Shown: one piece after another, positions 15,477-23,684 of the stretch
Layout: every line of letters begins with the position of its first letter
Position numbering within the stretch: position 1 is the stretch's first letter
NCBI GenBank assembly: GCA_902776565.1
Contig: CACYQN010000017.1
Location: forward strand, 1 to 64,000
Reading direction: 5' to 3'
From: an uncultured Bacteroidia bacterium
Lineage (GTDB): Bacteria; Bacteroidota; Bacteroidia; Bacteroidales; ML635J-15
DNA: 64,000 bases
The notes under the pieces: generated by a model
Seen by the model: only the letters and a program-made list of their open reading frames with translations
Told to the model about the DNA's origin: nothing
The model's database searches: none
Program-made: the position numbers and the translations under genes

Positions 15477-18041
15477 TTACTTCAACAAAAATACAGTGCC
15501 TTTCTTTTCGTGAGGTCTGCCTGTGAAGTCGGTAAACTTGCATACCCAGTTGTAGGCGCCAGTAGTTACAATCTTGTCGCCCTTGAGTATGTTTCCTTCG
15601 TCGGTGCCGTCCCATGCCATATTTTGCGGCGACTCCATATCAAAGGTAGTTGTCTTGAACATTCTTTCACCCCAGCGGTTATATACGGTAAGCATGAAGT
15701 CCTTCTTGTCGATTCCGTTTCCGCTAATGTAGAAGAAATCGTTGTCGCCATCACCGTTAGGAGTAAATGCGGTAGGAGCGTAGAATGTGTATATGTCAGT
15801 GATGCTCAATCTCTTGTAGGCTGTATCAACGCACTGGTGTTGGTTCTTGGCAACAAGCATTGCTGTATAGTCGCCAGCTTTTTCGTATGTATGTATCTGA
15901 GTTTCGTTCGACCAGATGCTTGTGTTTCCGTCGCCGAAGTTCCAAAGGTAGGTTGTTCCGCCTTCAGAATAGTTTATGAATTTTATTTCGGTTGTGAGTA
16001 TTGATGTTATGTCGGGGTCAACAACAAATTCGGCTCTCGGTTCCTCGTATATAACAATCATATTGTTTCTGGTTCTGGTATTCTTGCAACCATAGTCAGA
16101 AGTTACTGTTAGCGATACGTTGTACGAACCGGTTTCTTCGAATGTCTGAGTAGGGTTCTTTACTGTAGAAGTCCTTTCGTTTCCGAAATCCCAGAAATAT
16201 GTCTGGCTGGCATCTTCGTCTGATACTTCAAAGAATTGGAATGTTCCTGGAGGACAAGATGCCGACTTGTCGGAATAGAAACCGACATCTGGCAACGGGT
16301 GGACAATTGCAAATACAGAGTCGCGTGCTGTTGGCGAACCGCAGGCGTCGCTTACCGTGAATGCATAGAAGCCAGTTTCGGGAGCATAGAGGTTGCAAGG
16401 GGTATTTATGATACCAAAGTCGTCAGAGACAATTCTGTATGGACCTCCATTACCACCAGTAATCTCTAAGTCGAAGACTATCTTGTCGCCTTTGCAAATC
16501 TCATCGTTTTCCTGTGTTATAGATACAATTTCAATAGGAGTGTTGACATTTATAGTCATACGTTTCTGAGCTGCTGTGCAACCGTGAATGTCGGTTACGT
16601 TAAGAGTATAAGTTGTTGTTGTGGTTGGCGAGGCTGTAAAATTGTGACCGTACCAAACAAAGCCATCAGGGCCTGTCCATACGAATTCGTAAGGACCTTC
16701 TCCGCCGGTTGCGTTTCCGTATGAATGGAAAGTTTCTCCTATGCAGATGGTTCCGCCGTTTGGTATCGGGTCGGCAACATATATTGCCTCAGGCTGGTCA
16801 ACGAAAGCACTGCCAGTGTGAGTGCAGCCATTTGCATCGGTGACTGTGACAGTGTGGAATCCTGCGCCCATGTTGACGTGAGCAGCAGTCTGTCCATCGT
16901 CCCAGAGGTAGTGGTAGTCTTCGCGACCTGATGAGAATTGGACGCCACCAGTCACATCAGCCTGAACAAAACCGTCATTATATCCGTAGCATGTCGCAGG
17001 ACCGGAGAGTGTTGCAACATACATTGTGTCTGGTTCGGTTATTACAAACGAAGCATTTCCTGTGCAGTTGTACTGGTCGGTGATGCTTACTGCGTAACTG
17101 CCTGCGCAAAGGTTGTCTATATGGTCTGTAGTGCTTGCCCAAGTGTATGTGAACGGAGGTATGCCGCCTTCTATGTTAAGGACTGCCGAACCGTTGCATT
17201 CGCCGTGGCAAAGGATGTTCTGAACTACGGGTGTCAGCACTATTGTCTGGCTGACAATGACTCTTGTTGTCTGCGGGGTGTTTGTACAGCCGTTTGCATC
17301 GGTTACGGTTACTGTGTATGCCGATGTCGAGTCGGGAGATACTATTCTGTTGAATACGCCAGTTGTGCCATCGTCCCATTCGTATGTGTATGGTTCGGTT
17401 CCGCCAGTTGCGGTAGCTGTGATTGTGGTTTCTGTTCCGCGGCAGATACCTTGGTTAGGCGATATTGTGTATAGAAATCTTGTCGGTTCGACGATTGAAG
17501 CGGTAGCTCTAGCTGTACACTGATTGTCGTCGGTTACTGTGACTGAATATGTTCCGGGGACAAGGTTTGTGATTGTTTCGGTGTGCAAGGTTGTTGACCA
17601 GTTGTAGGAGAAAGGTCCGACTCCGCCATTGACGACTGCGGTCATTGTTCCATCGTTTTTGCCAAAGCAGGTAACATCAGTTTTTGTAAGGCTTACATTT
17701 ACAGCTGGTGCTTGAAGTATTTCAAAATTCTGTGATTTTGAGCAGGCGTTGTATGTGTCTGTTACGGTTACGGAATATTGTCCCGAAGAGTATATTGGAA
17801 TAACCTGAGAAATGTCTCCGGTTGACCATTCGAACCAGAATACATTTGTGTTACCGTGGTTGCTATGTTCTATGTTTACCATCGCAGTTGACTCGGTTCC
17901 GTCGCACAAAACGTCGGAATGTGTTACTGTGAAGGTCAGTTCCTCGTCGGTGCAGATGCGTCGCTGAGGCTGTTGGGCGTTCGCGTAATTTATTGATAAA
18001 CAACAAATTAATGTGAACAATATAATGGCTATATTCTTCAT
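15477..18041 (-). CDS. Large type IX-secreted protein with SprB repeats, PKD domains and a type B sorting domain
   Basis: 854 residues. The signal peptide is followed by a series of SprB-type repeats, each with CFGxNDGT, GGxGPFSYNWS and GTYSVTVTDxxxC (for example residues about 110-185, and again up to ~480). PKD-like domains follow (FYWDFGNERTSTVKNPTQTF-like and YLWNFGDGNTS). The C-terminal ~100 residues (FYAPTAFTPNGDGDND, VYNRWGERMF, GAYNWVCKFTDF) form a gliding-motility-associated (CHU_C) type B sorting domain, so the protein is predicted to be moved to the surface by PorV/type IX machinery. Adhesion is inferred from SprB of Flavobacterium. It is the first gene of a three-gene leftward operon. 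Confidence 0.9.
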   Translation of the reverse strand: MKNIAIILFTLICCLSINYANAQQPQRRICTDEELTFTVTHSDVLCDGTESTAMVNIEHSNHGNTNVFWFEWSTGDISQVIPIYSSGQYSVTVTDTYNACSKSQNFEILQAPAVNVSLTKTDVTCFGKNDGTMTAVVNGGVGPFSYNWSTTLHTETITNLVPGTYSVTVTDDNQCTARATASIVEPTRFLYTISPNQGICRGTETTITATATGGTEPYTYEWDDGTTGVFNRIVSPDSTSAYTVTVTDANGCTNTPQTTRVIVSQTIVLTPVVQNILCHGECNGSAVLNIEGGIPPFTYTWASTTDHIDNLCAGSYAVSITDQYNCTGNASFVITEPDTMYVATLSGPATCYGYNDGFVQADVTGGVQFSSGREDYHYLWDDGQTAAHVNMGAGFHTVTVTDANGCTHTGSAFVDQPEAIYVADPIPNGGTICIGETFHSYGNATGGEGPYEFVWTGPDGFVWYGHNFTASPTTTTTYTLNVTDIHGCTAAQKRMTINVNTPIEIVSITQENDEICKGDKIVFDLEITGGNGGPYRIVSDDFGIINTPCNLYAPETGFYAFTVSDACGSPTARDSVFAIVHPLPDVGFYSDKSASCPPGTFQFFEVSDEDASQTYFWDFGNERTSTVKNPTQTFEETGSYNVSLTVTSDYGCKNTRTRNNMIVIYEEPRAEFVVDPDITSILTTEIKFINYSEGGTTYLWNFGDGNTSIWSNETQIHTYEKAGDYTAMLVAKNQHQCVDTAYKRLSITDIYTFYAPTAFTPNGDGDNDFFYISGNGIDKKDFMLTVYNRWGERMFKTTTFDMESPQNMAWDGTDEGNILKGDKIVTTGAYNWVCKFTDFTGRPHEKKGTVFLLK

Positions 18042-18078
18042 ATTCAGCTATATATAGTTACACTTCTATTCAAGAGAG

Positions 18079-18086
18079 CAAACATA
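18079..18086 (-). promoter_or_regulatory. -7 box (TATGTTTG, minus strand) for the SprB-like gene
   Basis: Reverse complement of CAAACATA, 37 bases upstream of the ATG at 18041. Confidence 0.55.
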
Positions 18087-18228
18087 TAATTTTTTTTTGA
18101 ATTAATTGTAAAAATAGCGAAAAAACTTGTCATAAAGTTTGCAAGTTGCTGGTATACAACAAATTAGCTGTATGAAAATATATATTGTCGGTATTTTGCG
18201 AAATTAGTGAAAGGGTTACAAGAAAACA

Positions 18229-18263
18229 CAAAAAAATGCGGACAATTTTGCCCGCATTTTTTT
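18229..18263 (-). terminator. Terminator of the iron/oxygen-defence operon
   Basis: AATGCGG and CCGCATT flank a short loop, with A/T tracts on both sides. It can stop the leftward operon and, in principle, rightward transcription. Confidence 0.75.
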
Positions 18264-18280
18264 GCTTGATGCGTATTCGC

Positions 18281-18868
18281 TTATTTCTTGAAGTATCTGT
18301 TGTAGAGACCTTCGAAAGCCTTGCCGTGACGAGCTTCGTCGCGAGCCATTTCGTGAACTGTGTCGTGGATTGCATCGAGGTTGTTCTTCTTTGCGCACTT
18401 TGCCAATTCGAACTTACCAGCGGTTGCACCAAATTCGCAGTCGATTCTCCACTTCAGGTTCTTTTCTGTCGAAGCGGTCATGTTGGGGTCGCATTCCGAA
18501 CCGAGGAGTTCTGCAAACTTAGCTGCATGTTCTGCCTCTTCGAAAGCTGCCTTTTCCCAGTAGAGACCGATTTCTGGATAACCTTCGCGATGTGCGATTC
18601 TTGCCATGCAGAGGTACATACCTACTTCGGAGCATTCGCCTGTGAAGTTAGCCTTCAACTGTTCAATAATATATTGCTTGTCTTCGGGTGAGCAAGCGTC
18701 GAGATTCATACCTACGCCAAATACATGTTCTGCTGCAAGAGGAGCATTTTCCTGCATTTCCTTGAATTTGCTTCCTGGAACCTTGCAAACTGGGCATTTG
18801 AAATCTTCAGGCATACTTTCGCCTTCATAAACGTAACCACAAACCGGGCATACAAATTTTTTCTTCAT
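18281..18868 (-). CDS. Reverse rubrerythrin (NADH peroxidase-type)
   Basis: 195 residues. The order is reversed compared with classical rubrerythrin: an N-terminal rubredoxin domain ([10 protein letters not shown] at about 7-16, CPVCKVPG at about 25-32) precedes a ferritin-like four-helix domain. That domain contains [29 protein letters not shown] and [13 protein letters not shown], supplying the Glu/His ligands of the di-iron site. Such proteins reduce hydrogen peroxide to water in anaerobes. It is the last gene of the leftward operon with the flavin reductase-rubredoxin, ferritin and NifX-like genes. Confidence 0.92.
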   Translation of the reverse strand: MKKKFVCPVCGYVYEGESMPEDFKCPVCKVPGSKFKEMQENAPLAAEHVFGVGMNLDACSPEDKQYIIEQLKANFTGECSEVGMYLCMARIAHREGYPEIGLYWEKAAFEEAEHAAKFAELLGSECDPNMTASTEKNLKWRIDCEFGATAGKFELAKCAKKNNLDAIHDTVHEMARDEARHGKAFEGLYNRYFKK

Positions 18869-18900
18869 CGTCTATTTGTTTTTTATTAGTTAAATCGTTT

Positions 18901-19296
18901 TTAATTGCAATGGTGGTGGTCGCAGCTGTGTTCACAACCGTCGTGGTGGTGGCTGCAACATTCACCTTGCGCGTAAATTTTACCGTTGAGGAAGTTGAGT
19001 ACGACTTCGCTTGTCGGACCGCAGCATCCGTTGAAAACGCCGATTCCGCTCGATTCGAGTATTGCTACTGCGCCTCCGCCGATTCCGCCTGCAAGCATCA
19101 CATCTATTTCCTTCTCGAGGAAAGTGTGGATAATGTTGGACTTGCATCCGCAACCTTCGGGCGAATCCAACTTTTCTTTGCTGATTATGGTTTTGGTTTC
19201 GTCGTCAACCTTGAACAGCGTGAAATATTCGCAGTGTCCGAAGTGTTCGTCAACCATGTCGCCTTCCCTTGTGGGTATTGCTATGTTGAAAATCAT
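18901..19296 (-). CDS. NifX/NifB-domain (dinitrogenase iron-molybdenum cofactor family) protein with His/Cys-rich tail
   Basis: 131 residues from the ATG at 19296. The fold is shown by IAIPTREGDMVDEHFGHCEY, the family's cofactor-binding His in DEHFGHCEYF, and by LAGGIGGGAVAIL and NGCCGPTSEVVLNFL. The last ~20 residues (GECCSHHHDGCEHSCDHHHC) hold 7 histidines and 5 cysteines and should bind metal. Family members (NafY, NifX, MTH1175-like) bind iron-sulfur or Fe-Mo clusters. Free-standing copies are common in anaerobes with no nitrogenase. Its position between ferritin and rubrerythrin suggests handling of iron or Fe-S precursors, which is inferred. Confidence 0.85.
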   Translation of the reverse strand: MIFNIAIPTREGDMVDEHFGHCEYFTLFKVDDETKTIISKEKLDSPEGCGCKSNIIHTFLEKEIDVMLAGGIGGGAVAILESSGIGVFNGCCGPTSEVVLNFLNGKIYAQGECCSHHHDGCEHSCDHHHCN

Positions 19297-19307
19297 TTCC
19301 TGCAGTT

Positions 19308-19820
19308 TTAGTCGAGAACTAATGATGGAGTGTTGTAGGTTCTGCCAGCGAGTTCCTGGTCGAGCATATACAATGCGCGAGCATCGCCGCCGAAGAGTTC
19401 CATCTTGCTGATGAGGTCGTTGGCGTTCTTTTCTTCTTCGCCCTGTTCCTTGATGAACCACTGGAGAAGTTCCATTGTCCTATAGTCCTTTGCCTTAGCT
19501 GCTTCACCGTAGATGTTGTCGATGAGCGAGGTAACATACTTTTCGTGTTCCAAAGCAGCCTTCAGCGGGTCCATGAAAGTCTTGTACTTCTTGTCTGGCT
19601 GGTCGATTGCAAGCAATGTAACCTTTTCGCCATTGTTCTGGAGGTACTGGTAGAACAACATTGCGTGGTCGCGTTCTTCCTGAGCCTGAACCTTGTACCA
19701 GTTTGCGAAACCAGCAAGTCCCTTCGATTCGAAGAAGTTTGACATGTCAAGGTAAAGATAGCCAGAGTACAATTCCTTGTTTATCTGTGTGTTGATTAAT
19801 TCTGAAACTTTTTTGTTCAT
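19308..19820 (-). CDS. ftnA: Non-haem ferritin
   Basis: 170 residues, normal length for bacterial FtnA. It stores iron by oxidising Fe(II) at a di-iron site inside each four-helix subunit. The ligands are visible: E16 (INKELYSGYLYLDMS), E49 and H52 (QEERDHAMLF), then EHEKYVTSLI and FIKEQGEEEKNA. It lies 11 bases upstream of the NifX-like gene in the same operon as two rubredoxin-containing proteins. This arrangement is typical of the oxidative-stress response of anaerobic Bacteroidetes. Confidence 0.95.
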   Translation of the reverse strand: MNKKVSELINTQINKELYSGYLYLDMSNFFESKGLAGFANWYKVQAQEERDHAMLFYQYLQNNGEKVTLLAIDQPDKKYKTFMDPLKAALEHEKYVTSLIDNIYGEAAKAKDYRTMELLQWFIKEQGEEEKNANDLISKMELFGGDARALYMLDQELAGRTYNTPSLVLD

Positions 19821-19860
19821 GATATTTTCCTTTCTATTTTAATTGTTTGACAAATTACTC

Positions 19861-20472
19861 TTATTCAATTGTTATTTTTTCGAAGTCGGCAGCACCGTGC
19901 TTGCACCATGGACATACGAAATCGGCAGGAAGTTCCTCGCCTTCATAAACATATCCGCACACCTTGCATCTCCAGCCAACCTTTACCGATGGCTCTGGCT
20001 TCGGCTTGATGTTATTCTGGTAGTAGGAGTAGGTAACCGATTCTACATCCGACAATACCTGCTTTTCGGTAATTTCGGCAATGAAAATGCTGTGTGTGCC
20101 GCAGTCAACTACATTTTTTACTGCGCCAGAAATGAAGGCGTTGGTGTATTTGGGGATGTAGTACAATCCGTTTTCGCTGCGTTTTACTGCGTCGCATTTC
20201 TCGAACTTGTTCACATCGCGACCACTCTGGAATCCGAAGTGACTTATTACATTCATCGGAACTTCCTTTGTCAGGATTGAGACATTCAACAAGTTGGTTC
20301 TCAGAATCATGTCGTGGGTGAAGTTCTTCTTGTTCATGCTTACGGCTATGGTCTGTGGGCTTGCGCTTGAAACCTGAATTACCGAGTTGCTTATGCATCC
20401 GTTGTCTTTTTCGCCTTCGCGGGCGGTGATTACGAACAGACCGTATTCAATGTTGTATAATGCGTCGCTCAT
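19861..20472 (-). CDS. hrb: High-molecular-weight rubredoxin: flavin reductase domain fused to rubredoxin
   Basis: 203 residues. Residues about 1-150 form an FMN-binding flavin reductase-like split barrel (YGLFVITAREG, ASPQTIAVSMNKKNFTHDMI, SHFGFQSGRDVNKF). Residues about 165-198 form a rubredoxin with two CxxC knuckles ([10 protein letters not shown] and CPWCKHG). In Moorella the same fusion passes electrons from NAD(P)H to flavodiiron protein, and a flavodiiron protein gene is in this window at 27792. This is the first gene of the leftward operon. The spacer upstream carries a long inverted repeat. Confidence 0.92.
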   Translation of the reverse strand: MSDALYNIEYGLFVITAREGEKDNGCISNSVIQVSSASPQTIAVSMNKKNFTHDMILRTNLLNVSILTKEVPMNVISHFGFQSGRDVNKFEKCDAVKRSENGLYYIPKYTNAFISGAVKNVVDCGTHSIFIAEITEKQVLSDVESVTYSYYQNNIKPKPEPSVKVGWRCKVCGYVYEGEELPADFVCPWCKHGAADFEKITIE

Positions 20473-20539
20473 TTTTTGCTAGTATTTGTTTTTCAATAGT
20501 TCTGTTTTCTGTCTATCAGTGCATTAAAGTCTTTACAAG

Positions 20540-20573
20540 TGTCAACCAACCATCACTCATGGTTGGCTTGACA
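20540..20573. repeat. Long inverted repeat upstream of the oxygen-defence operon
   Basis: The arms TGTCAACCAACCAT and ATGGTTGGCTTGACA are complementary except for one bulged base, with the 5-base loop CACTC. It is about 70 bases before the hrb start. No T tract follows on either strand, so it does not look like a terminator. It could be an operator or an RNA structure in the leader. Confidence 0.65.
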
Positions 20574-20709
20574 AGAATGCGAATATAAATAAAATTTATT
20601 AATAGGCAATAAAAATTTTTGTGGAAATTTGTGATGAGTTGAATTTCAAGAGGTTTGAGGTAGAAGTTGTGTTTTGTTCTGTTTGTTAGATATGAAATTT
20701 GGTATGGAT

Positions 20710-21609
20710 TTACTTCTTCCCAAAATATTTCGGTGCCAAGATTATAAGCAAAACAGCCACCATTATGGTTATGAAGCCGAAAACTAGCGAAATGGTAAAC
20801 GGCTCGCCAAACACGATGCAACCGAAGAATACCGCAGTAGCAGGTTCAAGAACGCCGAGGATTGCCGCTGGCGTAGAACCTATATTCCTGATTGACACCG
20901 CTAAAGCGATGAGAGAAATGGTTGTAGGGACAATTCCAAGTCCAGCAAGGCAAAGCCACGAAAAACCGTCGGGAACGGCCTGCAACTGCGTTCCACAGCC
21001 AAGGCGGAAGAAAAACAGCACAAATGTTCCCACGACAATGGCATAAAATGACAACTTGACGCTATTCATTTCTTTCAGTGCCGAACGGTTTACACCTACA
21101 ATATATATGGCGTATGTCAGCGACGACATTACCACGAAGAAAATTCCCATCAGCGTCACCGAACCAGATTCGTCACCCTTGTAGAGCAACATAAGACCGC
21201 CAAACGACAAGGCAAGCGAAACCACTGTAAACCAACGGATTTTCTCCTTGAAGAATACTGCCATTATTATTGCCGTCAGCACAGGATATACAAAAAGTAT
21301 GGTCGATGCAATTCCCGCAGGCATCATGCGGTAGCTCTCGAAAAGGAAAATTGACGACGAGCAGAACAATGTTCCCATAATCACAACGGCAATAAGTTCC
21401 TTTGCCTTCAGGCGGAAATCGATTTTCTTGACAAGCATCAGAATTGCAAGAGCAACGGCAGCAATCGCATACCTGTAGAACAAAATGGAATCAACACCTA
21501 CGCCACGCGACATCACCGGCAGCGAAAACAGCGGATTCACGCCGTAGCAAATCGCCGACAGACAGCCGCACACATAACCTTTTACCTTATTTCCTTCTAG
21601 TTCTGTCAT
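20710..21609 (-). CDS. EamA-family (DMT superfamily) exporter
   Basis: 299 residues from the ATG at 21609, which follows a -7 box at 21628-21635. Ten hydrophobic segments are arranged as two EamA repeats of about five helices each. The first runs from GYVCGCLSAICYGVNPLF and the second from LMGIFFVVMSSLTYAIYIVGVN. The repeat ends ATAVFFGCIVFGEP and ILAPKYFGKK are typical. Such carriers export amino acids, nucleosides or other metabolites; the substrate is unknown. The gene is monocistronic by spacing. Confidence 0.88.
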   Translation of the reverse strand: MTELEGNKVKGYVCGCLSAICYGVNPLFSLPVMSRGVGVDSILFYRYAIAAVALAILMLVKKIDFRLKAKELIAVVIMGTLFCSSSIFLFESYRMMPAGIASTILFVYPVLTAIIMAVFFKEKIRWFTVVSLALSFGGLMLLYKGDESGSVTLMGIFFVVMSSLTYAIYIVGVNRSALKEMNSVKLSFYAIVVGTFVLFFFRLGCGTQLQAVPDGFSWLCLAGLGIVPTTISLIALAVSIRNIGSTPAAILGVLEPATAVFFGCIVFGEPFTISLVFGFITIMVAVLLIILAPKYFGKK

Positions 21610-21627
21610 CGCAAAAAAAATAGTGCG

Positions 21628-21635
21628 CAAATTTA
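21628..21635 (-). promoter_or_regulatory. -7 box (TAAATTTG, minus strand) for the EamA gene
   Basis: Reverse complement of CAAATTTA, 19 bases upstream of the chosen ATG. It favours 21609 over the longer frame to 21693. Confidence 0.6.
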
Positions 21636-21718
21636 CAACTTTTATTATTTTTGTTTGCAAAAAATAGTTACACGCAAATCTACAGATTATCAACCAACTA
21701 CATCAACACAAAAAAGTG

Positions 21719-21872
21719 GTCATTTCGGAAGCTAGTCGTAACACGCGATACGATACGGGGAGCGTTGTGAAGACTGCTATCCGTAATCTCCTTTAGTACA
21801 ATGTTGAGATTCCGCATAAGCGAACTCACAAGGCTCGTTCCTGCGCCTGTTCGTTCTGCTTTGTGGAATGAC
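21719..21872. repeat. MITE-like intergenic repeat, copy A (154 bp)
   Basis: Begins GTCATTTCGG and ends GGAATGAC, so the ends are imperfect terminal inverted repeats. The first ~70 bases are nearly identical to copy B at 54551-54732. The interior can form further hairpins. It has no open frame and fills most of the 333-bp spacer between the EamA and TraB genes. Confidence 0.7.
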
Positions 21873-21909
21873 CTCTAGGATTTTTTAACAAACAATATTA
21901 AACTTTTAT

Positions 21910-21917
21910 TATTTTTG
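21910..21917 (+). promoter_or_regulatory. -7 box (TATTTTTG) for the TraB/GumN gene
   Basis: TAnnTTTG match 27 bases before the ATG at 21944. Confidence 0.55.
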
Positions 21918-21943
21918 CATCGTTCACAAAATTCAAAAGTCAG

Positions 21944-22819
21944 ATGAAAAAAATATTTTTACTCTTAGCATTAGCTTTAGCAGCAAGTTTCTGCTTCTCA
22001 CAGTCCATTTTATGGAAAGTTACAGGCAAAAAAATCAAAAGTCCGTCGTATCTGTACGGCACAATCCACATTCAGGACAAGCGCGTTTTCGCCTTCGACA
22101 ACACCGTTACCGATGCCTTCAACTCGTGCGATGCCTTTGCAATGGAAATCCTGATGGACGAAATCGACCCCAAGGAATCGCAGGAAGCAACACTTATGAA
22201 GGACGGCAAGACATTGAAAACCATAATGTCGGCAGAAGACTACAAGTTGCTCGACAGCGCATTTACCGCCGCTACTGGTGCAAGCCTACTGCTCTACAAC
22301 AAGATGAAACCATTCTTTGTTAGCAGTGCAATGATGCAGGCTGGAATGAAGCAGGACATGGAAACCGCACTTGACCTTTATTTCCTGCAGAATGCACGCA
22401 AAGCTGGCAAATCGTGCTACGGTGTAGAAAAGTTTATGGACCAGATAAATGCAATTGATGCCATAAGCCTCGAGGACCAAGTGAAAATGCTTATAGATGG
22501 TATTAAGGATACCACTTCCGATGGTGGCAACAAGGAAGAAGAACAGTTTGCCGACCTTCTTGATGCCTACTTGACCTTCAACTTGGACAAGGCTTTGGAA
22601 ATGAGTTCAGACCCATCGTTGCCGGCAGAGTTCAATCAGGCATTCCTCATCAACCGCAACAGCGGAATGGCAAAGAATTTCCTAAAAATCGCCAAGAAGC
22701 AGTCGCTGTTCTGCGCTGTAGGTGCAGCACACTTGCCTGGCGAGCAAGGTGTTATCAGTCATCTGCGCAAAGCAGGTCTGACTGTTGAGCCAGTTGTTTT
22801 CAAGTGGAAGGAAGAATAA
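21944..22819 (+). CDS. Exported TraB/GumN-family protein
   Basis: 291 residues. A signal peptide (ending AASFCFSQ) is followed by a complete TraB/GumN (Tiki-like) domain. This has SYLYGTIHIQDKRVFAF (GTIH motif), CDAFAMEILMDE, LDLYFLQNARKAGK, YGVEKFMDQI and the C-terminal histidine strand LFCAVGAAHLPGEQGVISHLRKAG. Tiki relatives are metalloproteases, but the activity of bacterial GumN-type members is not established. The product is expected in the periplasm or as a surface protein. A lipoprotein gene follows after 10 bases. Confidence 0.9.
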   Translation: MKKIFLLLALALAASFCFSQSILWKVTGKKIKSPSYLYGTIHIQDKRVFAFDNTVTDAFNSCDAFAMEILMDEIDPKESQEATLMKDGKTLKTIMSAEDYKLLDSAFTAATGASLLLYNKMKPFFVSSAMMQAGMKQDMETALDLYFLQNARKAGKSCYGVEKFMDQINAIDAISLEDQVKMLIDGIKDTTSDGGNKEEEQFADLLDAYLTFNLDKALEMSSDPSLPAEFNQAFLINRNSGMAKNFLKIAKKQSLFCAVGAAHLPGEQGVISHLRKAGLTVEPVVFKWKEE

Positions 22820-22829
22820 ATCTTCATTT

Positions 22830-23312
22830 ATGCGCCACCTTACAACATATATAGTCCTGTTGCTTCTTGCTGTGGCAGTAATGCCATCGTGCAAGCCGGA
22901 AGAGGAATATCCTATCGAACCGATAGTGACTTTCAAGGACTTTTCCTTCACCGACACTGTACTTCTTGGCAACACTGTCAAACGCGGAACACTCACCTTT
23001 TCGTTTACAGATGGCGACGGCGACATTGGCTTCGACACAATTTCACCACGGCAGAACACCATATTCATGACAAAGCACAAGATGGAAAACAATGTGCTTA
23101 CGCAGATGGATTTGCTTGTAGATTTGAATTACTTCGTGGAGCGTATCTACAAGGACGACAAGAAGCAGGCTGTAAGTGGCGACATGAAAATCGAAGATTT
23201 GAACGAATATGCAATGTCGTTCGGCGACACCATAATGTACAAGTTCTATATAGTTGACCGCGCTGGAAACAAAAGCAATACCGATAGCACTGGACTGATA
23301 ATTGTGTACTGA
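22830..23312 (+). CDS. Small lipoprotein of unknown function
   Basis: 160 residues from ATG 22830. The signal peptide ends in AVMPSC (lipobox), so the protein is lipid-anchored. The mature part is beta-rich with FSFTDGDGDIGFDTIS, a pattern seen in Ig-like or cadherin-like domains of Bacteroidetes lipoproteins, and FYIVDRAGNKSNT. It is cotranscribed with the TraB/GumN gene by spacing. No specific family is recognised and no function is proposed. Confidence 0.75.
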   Translation: MRHLTTYIVLLLLAVAVMPSCKPEEEYPIEPIVTFKDFSFTDTVLLGNTVKRGTLTFSFTDGDGDIGFDTISPRQNTIFMTKHKMENNVLTQMDLLVDLNYFVERIYKDDKKQAVSGDMKIEDLNEYAMSFGDTIMYKFYIVDRAGNKSNTDSTGLIIVY

Positions 23313-23463
23313 AAAAGTTCAACGTTCAAAAATTCAAGGTTCAACGTTCAATGTCGCGTTGTGCAATGAATTGCGACAATTAAGATGTAAAATTTTGCAT
23401 CCTTCGAAAAAAATCATAAAAATTGGGCAGTTGAATCATTTTTCAAAAAAAATGGAAAATAAT

Positions 23464-23494
23464 TTTGCACTATAAAATTTTTGCAGTACTTTTG
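23464..23494 (+). promoter_or_regulatory. Promoter of the CAU tRNA
   Basis: TTTG at 23464-23467, a 19-base spacer and TACTTTTG at 23487-23494 match both Bacteroidetes promoter boxes. The tRNA begins 24 bases later. Confidence 0.75.
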
Positions 23495-23517
23495 CAGTCC
23501 GTTTCCGAAAGGAACGA

Positions 23518-23591
23518 GGTCCCATAGCTCAGTTGGTTAGAGCACCTGACTCATAATCAGGGGGTCCTAGGTTCAAGCCCTAGTGGGACCA
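23518..23591 (+). tRNA. tRNA with CAU anticodon (Met elongator or Ile2)
   Basis: 74 bases in a normal cloverleaf. The acceptor GGTCCCA pairs with TGGGACC. The anticodon stem CCTGA/TCAGG holds the loop CTCATAA, giving anticodon CAT. The T arm has GGTTCAAGCCC. The 3' CCA is not encoded (sequence continues ACACA). CAU can read methionine or, after lysidine modification, isoleucine AUA. The sequence alone does not decide between them, although it is not the initiator type. Confidence 0.95.
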
Positions 23592-23597
23592 CAAAAA

Positions 23598-23619
23598 GCC
23601 ACAGATTTGTGGCTTTTTT
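23598..23619 (+). terminator. Terminator of the tRNA gene
   Basis: GCCACA and TGTGGC pair and are followed by six T residues. Confidence 0.85.
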
Positions 23620-23634
23620 GTTTTTATGCCCACA

Positions 23635-23661
23635 CAAAAAAAGCGGCATTACACCGCTTTT
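23635..23661 (-). terminator. Terminator of the hydG operon
   Basis: On the minus strand AAAGCGG and CCGCTTT form a stem followed by a T tract, just past the hydG stop. Confidence 0.8.
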
Positions 23662-23684
23662 CACAAATATTTCAAAATCACTTT

